A stretch of DNA of 64,000 bases from Anaerospora hongkongensis (lineage in GTDB: Bacteria > Bacillota > Negativicutes > Sporomusales > DSM-15969): assembly GCF_004339805.1 (NCBI RefSeq), contig NZ_SLUI01000004.1, forward strand, positions 62,001-126,000. The letters are read 5' to 3'. The notes below the pieces were generated by a model, which had not been told where the DNA came from, did no database searches, and saw only the letters and a list, made by a program, of their open reading frames with translations. Numbering within the stretch: the first letter of the stretch is position 1; each line of letters begins with the position of its first letter. This document shows positions 9,141 to 17,570 of this stretch, one piece after another. Made by a program: the position numbers and the translations under genes.

Positions 9141-12100
9141 ATGAAACAAGATTGGCTTATCCATAATTCACAGTTGCCAACCTTTCGCAGCCCCTTCGGG
9201 GCTGTTTCTTGTCATAGTACTGTAACCATAGCGTTAGCAGTCACGGCAGGCGGTCCACCGGTCAAGGTCACGCTGCGCTTGTGGCAGAGCGGACATGGAG
9301 AAGACCGAATACCCATGACGGCAACGGTTGTCAAGAATGGCTATCTTTATTATCAGGCAGCTTTTGCTGCACCTGAACAGCCGGGGTGGCTATGGTATTA
9401 TTTTATTATCGAAGAGTATGACGGACGAATCTGGTTTTATGGAAATAATCAAAACCAGCTTGGTGGTGAAGGCCAAATCAGCCCGGAAATTCCACCATCT
9501 TATCAAATCACTGTCTACGAACGGGGTTTGTCGACACCGGCCTGGTTCAAAGATAAGATTATGTATCAGATTTTTGTTGACCGTTTTGCGGATGGTAATG
9601 CGGAAAAACAGCTGGATCATGCACCGCGAGGCAGTGTTCTCCATACCCACTGGGATAATAATCCCGTCTATATCCGGGACATGCAGACAGGCAGCATTTT
9701 AGCGTATGATTTTTTTGGAGGGAACTTAGCGGGTGTTATTAACAAACTACCGTATTTGCAGCAATTAGGAGTTGGTATTATTTACTTTAATCCCCTGTTC
9801 CAGGCTCCAAGCAATCATAAATATGATACAGCTGATTACAAAACGATTGATGCTCTTTTTGGTGACAATGAATTATTCCGCCTGCTGTGTGATAAGGCAA
9901 AAGAAGCGGGAATTGCTGTTATTTTGGACGGAGTATTCAGCCATACAGGCAGTGACAGCATCTATTTCAACCGCAGCGGCACCTATCCGTCGCTGGGCGC
10001 TTACCAGTCACCCCAATCACCCTACTATAACTGGTACCGGTTTAAACACTGGCCTGACGATTATGAAAGCTGGTGGGGCATTGAAACACTGCCGAATGTA
10101 GAGGAAACAGATGCCTCTTATCAACAGTTCATCATTGAAGAAGAGGGAAGCGTAGTTGAACAGTGGGCAGAACTTGGGGCGAAAGGCTGGCGGCTGGATG
10201 TGGCTGATGAGCTGCCTGATGAATTTATTGAGAAGTTCCGTCAAAAGCTAAAGCAGCTCGATCCGGAAGCTGTCTTGATTGGCGAGGTATGGGAAGATGC
10301 TTCCCATAAAGAAAGCTATGGCAGGCTGAGGCCGTATTTGCTGGGACAGCAGCTTGATTCGGTAATGAATTATCCTTTCCGCAAATGTGTTCTCGATTTT
10401 CTGCTGGGCAGCAAAACGGCCGGCGAGACACAGCAAATTCTGTTGTCAATCCGGGAAAATTACCCGAAACATCACTTCTATTCGTTGATGAACCTGATCG
10501 GCAGCCATGATGTGCCGCGCATATTGACCTTGCTGGGAGATGAAGAATTTGGCGCGCCTCTGACCGCTGCCCAGCTGGCGGCAAAACGGCTTACTTCTCA
10601 ACAGTACGAGAAAGCGGCTGCCCGCTTGAAAGCGGCAGTATTATGGCAAATGACGTTCCCTGGCGTGCCTTCGGTCTATTATGGAGATGAAGCTGGCGTG
10701 GAGGGCTATACCGATCCGCTTAACCGGCGAACCTATCCCTGGGGCAGGGAAAATCGCGAGCTGTTGACGTGGTTCAGTCAGTTAACCAGACTGCGCAATG
10801 CTCACGCGGTACTGCGGACCGGCGACTGGATTCCGCTGGAGGTAAACGATGATGTGCTGGCTTTTGTGCGGTATATTACCGGCAATGCAGACGTTTTTCA
10901 GCAGGAGCGGGATGATAATACGGCACTTGTGCTGGTCAACCGGAGTGACCGGGATATAATGGTTTCAATTGACGTCCGGCAATGGGTTAAGGGCAGGCTG
11001 CTCTATGACATGATGAATGAAGAACAAGAAGTAGCGGTGGGTGACGGCACGTGTTCTGTTGTGCTGCCTCCTTTTGGCAGCAAGGTTTTGCTGGAACGAT
11101 TATACTGCGGTGATAAAACCTGCGGAGTGCTGCTGCATCCTACTTCGCTGCCTTCAGCTTACGGTATTGGCGACTTTGGCCCCGAAGCCTACCGCTTTAT
11201 TGATTTCCTGGAGGCAGCAGGGCAAAAGCTATGGCAGATCCTGCCGCTTACCCCTGTCGGGTTTGGCGATTCGCCATACGCTGCGTTATCTGCCTTTGCC
11301 GGCAACTGGCTGCTGCTGTCGCCTGAGCTGCTGGCGGCCGAAGGGCTGGTGACTGAGGCAGCTATTGCTAAGCTGGCGGCCGCATTTGCCGGCAGCGACG
11401 CCGGTTATGTCGATTACGATAAGGTAAAAGTGGAAAAAGAAGCTGTACTGCGTCAAGCCTTTACCGTATTTACCAAGCAGACTGTGCCAGCCTCCTATCG
11501 GGAATTTTGTCTGGACAATAAGGCCTGGCTGCCTGATTATGCGCTGTTTATGGCAGCCGGCAGGCATTTTAATGATCTGCCCTGGAATGAATGGGAACCG
11601 GCGCTTGCTGCCCGGGAAGAAGCTGTGATGGAACATTACCGGAAGCTCTTGTCTGAAGATGTGGCTTATCATACCTTTCTGCAATACGTATTTTACCGCC
11701 AATGGCAGGCTGTGAAGCAGTATGCGAATCATAAAGGGATTCAAATAGTTGGAGATATGCCCATCTTTGTTGCCCATCATTCCAGTGACGTCTGGGCCAA
11801 CCAGCGGCTCTTCGAACTGGGGGCAGATGGTAAGCCCCTTTTGGTGGCTGGGGTGCCGCCTGATTACTTTTCCGAGACTGGCCAGCTTTGGGGCAATCCG
11901 CTGTATCGCTGGGATGTTATGGCACAAGATGATTATACCTGGTGGCGGGAGCGCTTTGCCTGCCTGCTGCGTCAGGTCGATATTGTACGGCTTGATCACT
12001 TTCGTGGTTTTGAGTCGTATTGGGAAATCAGCGCAGCGGAAAAAACAGCCGTTAACGGCCGCTGGGTCAAGGGGCCGGGTGCCGCGTTTTTTACCGTCCT

Positions 12101-12614
12101 GGAAAAGTATCTGGGCCCGATGGCAATTGTTGCCGAGGATTTAGGGATTATTACCCAGCAGGTCATTGATTTAAAACAGGCTTTCGCTTTTCCAGGCATG
12201 CAGGTGCTGCACTTTTCTTTCACCTGCGGCTTATCAGGACAATACCAGCCGCTCGGTATCGAATACAATACGGTATTGTATACGGGTACGCATGACAATA
12301 ATACGACTGTCGGCTGGTACCGGGAACAAGGGGAGGGCGACAGCGAGACCCGAAACTGTGTCGATAAGTATCTGGGGATTACCGGCCTGCCGACGGATGA
12401 GGAATTGTGCTGGCGGCTAATTGAATTAGCCTATCAGTCCCGGGCAAAAACGGTCATAATTCCCATGCAGGACTTACTTCATTTAGACGCATCGGCAAGA
12501 ATGAATTATCCCGGAACGGTAGGCGGCAGAAACTGGCGCTGGCGCTGCCATGCGGGCTGCCCGGACGGCCTCGTTGTCCGTCTGCGTGAATTTGTACAAA
12601 AATATCACCGTTAG
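9141..12614 (+). CDS. malQ: Fused GH13 alpha-amylase/neopullulanase and GH77 4-alpha-glucanotransferase
   Basis: A 1157-residue two-enzyme fusion. The first half has a small N-terminal beta domain and a GH13 barrel with catalytic D353 (GWRLDVAD), E382 (IGEVWE) and D457 (GSHDVPR), and ends in a beta-sandwich. From about residue 658 a GH77 domain starts (CGVLLHPTSLPS) with D952 (RLDHFRG), E999 (VAEDLG) and D1052 (GTHDNNT). All six acids are present, so both halves look active. The likely role is hydrolysis/debranching and disproportionation of limit dextrins left by GlgP. There is no signal peptide, so it is cytoplasmic. It starts 24 bases after glgP. The substrate specificity of the GH13 half is not decided. 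Confidence 0.9.
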   Translation: MKQDWLIHNSQLPTFRSPFGAVSCHSTVTIALAVTAGGPPVKVTLRLWQSGHGEDRIPMTATVVKNGYLYYQAAFAAPEQPGWLWYYFIIEEYDGRIWFYGNNQNQLGGEGQISPEIPPSYQITVYERGLSTPAWFKDKIMYQIFVDRFADGNAEKQLDHAPRGSVLHTHWDNNPVYIRDMQTGSILAYDFFGGNLAGVINKLPYLQQLGVGIIYFNPLFQAPSNHKYDTADYKTIDALFGDNELFRLLCDKAKEAGIAVILDGVFSHTGSDSIYFNRSGTYPSLGAYQSPQSPYYNWYRFKHWPDDYESWWGIETLPNVEETDASYQQFIIEEEGSVVEQWAELGAKGWRLDVADELPDEFIEKFRQKLKQLDPEAVLIGEVWEDASHKESYGRLRPYLLGQQLDSVMNYPFRKCVLDFLLGSKTAGETQQILLSIRENYPKHHFYSLMNLIGSHDVPRILTLLGDEEFGAPLTAAQLAAKRLTSQQYEKAAARLKAAVLWQMTFPGVPSVYYGDEAGVEGYTDPLNRRTYPWGRENRELLTWFSQLTRLRNAHAVLRTGDWIPLEVNDDVLAFVRYITGNADVFQQERDDNTALVLVNRSDRDIMVSIDVRQWVKGRLLYDMMNEEQEVAVGDGTCSVVLPPFGSKVLLERLYCGDKTCGVLLHPTSLPSAYGIGDFGPEAYRFIDFLEAAGQKLWQILPLTPVGFGDSPYAALSAFAGNWLLLSPELLAAEGLVTEAAIAKLAAAFAGSDAGYVDYDKVKVEKEAVLRQAFTVFTKQTVPASYREFCLDNKAWLPDYALFMAAGRHFNDLPWNEWEPALAAREEAVMEHYRKLLSEDVAYHTFLQYVFYRQWQAVKQYANHKGIQIVGDMPIFVAHHSSDVWANQRLFELGADGKPLLVAGVPPDYFSETGQLWGNPLYRWDVMAQDDYTWWRERFACLLRQVDIVRLDHFRGFESYWEISAAEKTAVNGRWVKGPGAAFFTVLEKYLGPMAIVAEDLGIITQQVIDLKQAFAFPGMQVLHFSFTCGLSGQYQPLGIEYNTVLYTGTHDNNTTVGWYREQGEGDSETRNCVDKYLGITGLPTDEELCWRLIELAYQSRAKTVIIPMQDLLHLDASARMNYPGTVGGRNWRWRCHAGCPDGLVVRLREFVQKYHR

Positions 12615-12652
12615 GATGTCCTTACGATGAAGAAACAAGCAGGTGTTACAGC

Positions 12653-14494
12653 ATGATTGGTCATATTCACCGCTTTTTAATCGGCAGACCTTTGCGATCG
12701 GAAGAAGCTGCCGGAGAACGGCTGCCGAAATGGAAAGCCTTATCAATATTTTCTTCCGATGCATTATCTTCCATCGGCTATGGCCCTGAGCAAATTGTCG
12801 TAACGTTGGTTTATTCAGGACTGTTGGTTTATGGCTATTTCGGCTATGCTTCCTTAGCTGTAGTGGCCCTCCTGGCTATTGTTACTTTGTCTTATGCTCA
12901 GGTTGCCCGTGCTAATCCCGGCGGCGGCGGTTCTTACTCCATTGCGATGCATAACCTGGGTGAAAGGTGGGCACTGATTGCAGCTGCAGCATTGTTTGCC
13001 GATTATGTATTGACGGTGGCCGTTAGTATTTCTTCCGGGACGCAAGCCCTGGTTTCGGCATTTCCAGAGCTGATAGGCAAAGAAATAACCATTGACCTGG
13101 TTATTCTCTTCGGAATTCTGATGCTTGTTAATCTGCGGGGCATCCGTGAATCGTCCAATGTTTTTGTTTGGCCTACTTACTTTTTTATTGGCGGCATCCT
13201 GTTGATGATCGGCACGGGCGTGTACCATGCCTTAACCGGCACCGCTCCGCTTATTGCCGAACAGTCTCTGGTCAGACAACAGGCGGATTGGGCTGTCGTT
13301 ATCCTGGCATTACGCGCTTTTGCCAACGGCTGCAGTTCAATGACCGGCGTGGAAGCAATTTCTAACGGTGTACCCATGTTTCATAAGCCCGAAGTATCTA
13401 ACGCCATCAAAACAACATATTTGATGTCGGCGCTGCTGGGGATCATGATTCTTGGCATCTCCTTTTTGTTTATGCATTATCATTTACTGCCCCTGGAGAA
13501 TGTTACTATGATGTCCCAACTGGCCGAAGAAGTCTTTGGACGGGGCTGGGGGTATTATTACATTCAGATTACGACGATGCTGATTCTGTATTTAGCGGCC
13601 AATACCTCTTACAATGGGCTGCCGCCGCTGCTGTCCATCATGGCACGGGATTCCTATGTGCCCCGTTATTTGGGGGCAAAAGGGGAGCGGCTGGGGTATT
13701 CTAACGGCATATTGCTGCTGAGCCTGATTTCCGGAGTGCTGATTGTTGTCTTTCATGGCAATGTAGAGCATTTAATTTCGCTGTATGCTATCGGTGTATT
13801 TCTGTCTTTTACAATTGCCCAGGCCAGCCTGGTGGTCAAGTGGACCAGAGAACGGGAAAAAGGCTGGATGTCCCGCACGGCCATCAATGGCTTTGGTGCC
13901 TGTATAACCGGAATTGTTGTTATGATCATCGCTGTAACCAAGTTCTTTCACGGTGCTTGGCTGGTAATGGTGTTCATTCCGGCTATGATTTATACCTTTA
14001 AGAAAATTCACCAGCATTACCTGAATACAGCTGAGCAGTTATATCTGTCACCAGAGGATTTTGCCGAGCATCTCGCTGCCGGACCGGTAAAGAGTTTGAC
14101 GATCGTGCCGGTATCGGGTATCACCAAGGTGCTGGCTGAATCGCTCCGTTATGCCCAGTCAATGGGCGGGGATGTAATTGCCCTGCACATTTATACAGAT
14201 GAGCAGGAACGAATCAAGTTCGAAGAAAAATGGAAAAATTTCCATCTCGGGATTGAAATGCATGTTGTGTACTCCCCTTACCGGTCGATCGTCCAGCCTG
14301 TGTTAAGTTATGTAAGCGAGCTGGAAATGCATAAATCGATTTATGATTATATCACAATTGTCATTCCCGAATTTGAACCAAAGAAATGGTGGCACCGCTT
14401 CTTGCATAATCAAACCGGCTGGATACTCAGAACGTTGTTGATATTACGGGAGAATGTGGTTGTTTCTACTTTGCCCTACCATTTTAAACGCTAA
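12653..14494 (+). CDS. kimA: KimA-like APC-superfamily potassium importer
   Basis: A 613-residue membrane protein with about 12 transmembrane segments and a soluble C-terminal part of about 150 residues (from about 455) that resembles a UspA-like fold. The N-terminus (FLIGRPL then ALSIFSSDALSSIGYGPEQI, later NPGGGGSYSIA and DYVLTVAVSIS) closely follows Bacillus KimA/YdaO, a high-affinity K+/H+ symporter inhibited by c-di-AMP. It begins 38 bases after the glucanotransferase fusion and ends at a strong terminator, so it looks like the last gene of the glycogen operon. No c-di-AMP riboswitch is visible before it. It could also be an amino-acid permease of the same superfamily. Confidence 0.75.
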   Translation: MIGHIHRFLIGRPLRSEEAAGERLPKWKALSIFSSDALSSIGYGPEQIVVTLVYSGLLVYGYFGYASLAVVALLAIVTLSYAQVARANPGGGGSYSIAMHNLGERWALIAAAALFADYVLTVAVSISSGTQALVSAFPELIGKEITIDLVILFGILMLVNLRGIRESSNVFVWPTYFFIGGILLMIGTGVYHALTGTAPLIAEQSLVRQQADWAVVILALRAFANGCSSMTGVEAISNGVPMFHKPEVSNAIKTTYLMSALLGIMILGISFLFMHYHLLPLENVTMMSQLAEEVFGRGWGYYYIQITTMLILYLAANTSYNGLPPLLSIMARDSYVPRYLGAKGERLGYSNGILLLSLISGVLIVVFHGNVEHLISLYAIGVFLSFTIAQASLVVKWTREREKGWMSRTAINGFGACITGIVVMIIAVTKFFHGAWLVMVFIPAMIYTFKKIHQHYLNTAEQLYLSPEDFAEHLAAGPVKSLTIVPVSGITKVLAESLRYAQSMGGDVIALHIYTDEQERIKFEEKWKNFHLGIEMHVVYSPYRSIVQPVLSYVSELEMHKSIYDYITIVIPEFEPKKWWHRFLHNQTGWILRTLLILRENVVVSTLPYHFKR

Positions 14495-14546
14495 AAAACA
14501 TGAGTGTGTCAGCAGCAATATTGCTGCTGACACACTCATGTTTTTT
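14493..14546. terminator. 54-bp perfect palindrome, bidirectional terminator
   Basis: Two 27-base arms (14493-14519 and 14520-14546) are exact reverse complements with no spacer, so the RNA can fold into a very stable hairpin with a minimal loop. It starts with a run of A and ends with a run of T, so it can stop transcription on either strand. The left arm begins inside the stop codon of the KimA-like gene. Confidence 0.92.
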
Positions 14547-14593
14547 TCCGGATAATTATTTTCTGAGTATTCCGCTATTGTGGCTGGAAAACG

Positions 14594-14622
14594 TTGACAC
14601 TCAAAAATAGCAGTGCTAAAAT
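14594..14622 (+). promoter_or_regulatory. Sigma-70 promoter of the Rrf2-cyd operon
   Basis: TTGACA (14594-14599), an exact 17-base spacer and TAAAAT (14617-14622). It lies between the 54-bp terminator and the Rrf2 gene. Confidence 0.8.
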
Positions 14623-14633
14623 TGAAATAAAAG

Positions 14634-14650
14634 TATACCATTATAGTATA
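14634..14650. promoter_or_regulatory. Candidate operator just after the Rrf2/cyd promoter
   Basis: TATAC (14634-14638) and GTATA (14646-14650) form an inverted repeat with a 7-base spacer, placed around the expected transcription start. Autoregulation by the adjacent Rrf2 protein is a reasonable guess, not shown. Confidence 0.35.
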
Positions 14651-14674
14651 GATTATGGAGGGAGTGTGCCGGTA

Positions 14675-15118
14675 TTGCAATTCAACCAGGCTACTGATTA
14701 TGCGTTTCGGGTTGTGCTTCATCTGGCATGCCTGCCGCAAGGAGCGATTGTCAACGGTCAGACGCTGGCAGAAAAAGAGAAAATTCCGCAGCGCTTTTTA
14801 TTGAAGATTATGCGTTCATTAACGGCGGCCGGTATCATAAAATCATATCGTGGGGTAGACGGTGGTTTTGCTTTGGCTCAAAACGCAGATAGGATTACGC
14901 TGTTGGCAGTGATTGAAGCAATGGAAGGTAAAGTGGCTGTTCACCGCTGCCTGAATGAGCGGGATGCGTGCACGAAATTTTGTACGCATGAATGTCCCGT
15001 ACATCATGCGCTGGCCGGGGTTCAGGCGCAATTCGTGACGTCGCTCGGCAGCATAAATTTTGCCGAATTAGCGCGCAAAAGAACAGGACGAGAGGGAGGT
15101 GAGTCCTCAGTCTGTTAA
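14675..15118 (+). CDS. Rrf2-family transcriptional regulator with a cysteine cluster
   Basis: A winged-helix regulator of about 147 residues beginning LQFNQATDYAFRVVLHLA, typical of the Rrf2 start. The wing region GIIKSYRGVDGGFALA is followed by a cysteine-rich segment, CLNERDACTKFCTHEC (C-x6-C-x3-C-x3-C), where IscR/NsrR-type members bind an Fe-S cluster. TTG 14675 is chosen by alignment with the family; GTG 14666 is possible. The ribosome binding site is GGAGGGAG at 14657-14664. It lies 56 bases before cydA, so it probably senses oxygen, redox or NO and controls the bd oxidase operon. The Cys spacing differs from classical IscR, so the ligand set is uncertain. Confidence 0.85.
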   Translation: MQFNQATDYAFRVVLHLACLPQGAIVNGQTLAEKEKIPQRFLLKIMRSLTAAGIIKSYRGVDGGFALAQNADRITLLAVIEAMEGKVAVHRCLNERDACTKFCTHECPVHHALAGVQAQFVTSLGSINFAELARKRTGREGGESSVC

Positions 15119-15174
15119 CAGCAAGCAGTGTACAGTGACTGGTCAAAGAAATGCAGATTTAGGGGGGAACGCAC

Positions 15175-16557
15175 ATGGGTGAAGCCTTTTTGGCACGTTG
15201 GCAGTTTGGACTGACATCGACTTATCATTGGTTGTTTGTGCCGTTGACGCTGGGATTGACTGTTTTTATCGCAATTATGGAAGTTATTTATGTTCGAACC
15301 GGCAAAGAAATCTATAAGAAAATGGCTCAATTCTGGGGGAAATTATTTTTAATTAACTTTGCGATGGGGGTTGTTACCGGGATTGTGCAGGAATTTCACT
15401 TCGGCATGAACTGGTCGGAATACTCCCGCTTTATGGGGGATATTTTTGGTGCTCCGCTGGCTTTGGAGGCATTAACCGCTTTTTTCCTGGAATCGACCTT
15501 TATTGGTATCTGGATTTTTGGCTGGGAGCGCCTCTCGCCTAAACTGCATGCTGCGGCAGCCTGCCTTGTGGCTATAGGTACGAATCTATCTGCTTTTTGG
15601 ATTTTAGTAGCCAATTCTTTTATGCAGCATCCGGTCGGTTTTGCGCTTAGAAACGGACGTGCTGAAATGACCGATTTTGGCGCCCTGTTAACAAACGGGT
15701 ATGTGGCACATCAATTTCCGCATGTTGTATTAGCCGGACTGACTACAGCCGGTGCATTTATCGCCGCGATTAGTGCCTGGCAGGTATTACGGAAAAATCA
15801 GCTTCCATTCTTCGAGCTTTCGCTTAAATCAGGGATTGCCTTAATGCTTGCCGGTGCTGTTCTGGTCGCCGGTGTAGGCCACTTGCAGGCGCGGTATATA
15901 GCCAAAGTTCAGCCAATGAAACTGGCGGCGGCTGAAGCATTATGGGAGACAACTGATTCGGCCCCGTTTTCTCTTTTTGCGGCAATTAATGAAAAACAGC
16001 AAAGAAATACGATGGAACTGGCTGTGCCTGGTGCCTTATCCTTTCTGGTCTATGATTCGTTTCAGGGAAAGATTCAGGGGATAAAAGACATCCAGAACGA
16101 AATGGTGCAAAAATATGGACCTGGCGATTATATTCCCCCGGTAACGCCAATTTTCTGGAGTTTCCGGCTAATGGTTATTTCCGGGATGTGGATGCTGGCA
16201 ATCGGGCTTGTCGGCTGGTATCTGGCCCGGCGTAATCAACTGCTTGATAATACGCTTGTTCTCAAAGCGATTTTTTGGACACTGCCTGTTTCCTACATTG
16301 CCAACGCAACCGGCTGGTACATGGCGGAGGCCGGGCGGCAGCCCTGGCTGGTAGTCGGACTGCAGACTACGCAGCAAGGGGTTTCACCAAATGTGACTGC
16401 TGCCGAGATCTGGACCACTATGATTGGATTTACCCTTGTTTATGCCATTATAGCCGCAGCAGCAGTGTATCTTGCTAAAAAAGTAATTGTAAAAGGGGCT
16501 GCTGAGCAGCGGCCGACGCAGATTGCTGGTGCAAAGGGGGCGACATTATGGAACTGA
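15175..16557 (+). CDS. cydA: Cytochrome bd ubiquinol oxidase subunit I
   Basis: 460 residues, the haem-bearing subunit of the membrane bd oxidase, which reduces O2 to water with quinol. Seen are H18 (STYHWLFVPLTLG, the high-spin haem ligand region), the second conserved His in AHQFPHVVLAG, the Met ligand region ISGMWML and the GRQPW motif. It is shorter than Escherichia coli CydA, mainly in the loop before GRQPW, so it belongs to the short Q-loop type common in Firmicutes. The ribosome binding site is AGGGGGGA before ATG 15175. In an anaerobe it probably serves O2 removal. Confidence 0.95.
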   Translation: MGEAFLARWQFGLTSTYHWLFVPLTLGLTVFIAIMEVIYVRTGKEIYKKMAQFWGKLFLINFAMGVVTGIVQEFHFGMNWSEYSRFMGDIFGAPLALEALTAFFLESTFIGIWIFGWERLSPKLHAAAACLVAIGTNLSAFWILVANSFMQHPVGFALRNGRAEMTDFGALLTNGYVAHQFPHVVLAGLTTAGAFIAAISAWQVLRKNQLPFFELSLKSGIALMLAGAVLVAGVGHLQARYIAKVQPMKLAAAEALWETTDSAPFSLFAAINEKQQRNTMELAVPGALSFLVYDSFQGKIQGIKDIQNEMVQKYGPGDYIPPVTPIFWSFRLMVISGMWMLAIGLVGWYLARRNQLLDNTLVLKAIFWTLPVSYIANATGWYMAEAGRQPWLVVGLQTTQQGVSPNVTAAEIWTTMIGFTLVYAIIAAAAVYLAKKVIVKGAAEQRPTQIAGAKGATLWN

Positions 16558-17552
16558 CCGTATTGTGGTTTATCCTGGTAACCGTTTTATTTATCGGGTT
16601 CTTTTTTCTCGAGGGCTTTGATTACGGGGTGGGTATTTTGCTGCGCTTTCTGGGACGCACGGATACGGAGCGCCGGATGATTATCAACTCCATCGGGCCT
16701 GTATGGGACGGGAATGAAGTATGGATGATTACCGCGGGCGGCGCATTGTTTGCTGCTTTTCCCCATGTATATGCCACATTATTCAGCGGCTTCTATTTAG
16801 CATTGTTCTTGATGCTGGTGGCCTTAATATTGCGCGGTGTTGCCTTTGAATTCCGCAGCAAAGATGACAGCCCCGCCTGGCGCAATGCCTGGGATTGGTG
16901 CATTTTTTTCGGCAGTGCCGTACCGGCAGTGCTGTGGGGTGTTACGGTATGCAATTTAATAAAGGGCGTCCCGATCAATGCAAATATGATTTATGTGGGA
17001 TCTTTCTTTGATTTACTCAGCCCATACACTCTGACAGGCGGGATAGCCTTTTTCCTGGTTTTTACGTATCATGGCGCTTTATACCTGTCGCTCAAAATTG
17101 CCGGTGAGCTGGCTGAACGGGCAAGAAAAGCCGCGCTCACATGCGGCGTGATAACTGCGATTGCCTGTCTGACACTGGTTGGACTGACTTACACCAATAC
17201 CGATCTTTTCCAAAGCACCGGTGCCGGCATTAGCTTCTGGGGTGCGATAACCGCTTTTGTCGTGTCCTATTTTCTGACAAAGGCGAAAGAAGTCGGCTGG
17301 GGCTTTGTTTTCAGCAGCCTGACCATTGTTTTGACTACAGTAGCTTATTTCTGGGGACTTTTCCCGCGCCTGATGGTATCCAGCCTGAATCAGGCCTGGG
17401 ACCTGACTATTATGAATGCGGCATCTTCTCCTTACACCTTGCAGTTAATGAGTATTGCCGCCTTTATCTTCGTGCCTGTCGTACTGGTCTACCAAGGCTG
17501 GACCTATTGGATCTTCCGCAAGCGGGTAACGGCGAAACAACTGGAATATTAG
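16548..17552 (+). CDS. cydB: Cytochrome bd ubiquinol oxidase subunit II
   Basis: 334 residues, multi-spanning partner of CydA. The family signature FFLEGFDYGVGILLRFLGR near residues 21-40 and GPVWDGNEVWMITAGGALFA near 50-70 are clear. It overlaps the end of cydA by 10 bases, consistent with tight coupling. Confidence 0.95.
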   Translation: MELTVLWFILVTVLFIGFFFLEGFDYGVGILLRFLGRTDTERRMIINSIGPVWDGNEVWMITAGGALFAAFPHVYATLFSGFYLALFLMLVALILRGVAFEFRSKDDSPAWRNAWDWCIFFGSAVPAVLWGVTVCNLIKGVPINANMIYVGSFFDLLSPYTLTGGIAFFLVFTYHGALYLSLKIAGELAERARKAALTCGVITAIACLTLVGLTYTNTDLFQSTGAGISFWGAITAFVVSYFLTKAKEVGWGFVFSSLTIVLTTVAYFWGLFPRLMVSSLNQAWDLTIMNAASSPYTLQLMSIAAFIFVPVVLVYQGWTYWIFRKRVTAKQLEY

Positions 17553-17570
17553 GGCTTACCGGGAGTAACT

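Noticed and set aside
11286-11999. 237-codon minus-strand frame inside the GH77 half of the fusion
   Set aside because: No ribosome binding site, no recognisable domain, and it lies fully opposite a gene with intact catalytic motifs.
12615-12652. Search for a c-di-AMP riboswitch before the KimA-like gene
   Set aside because: The gap is only 38 bases and holds just a leader and start region, too short for this riboswitch.
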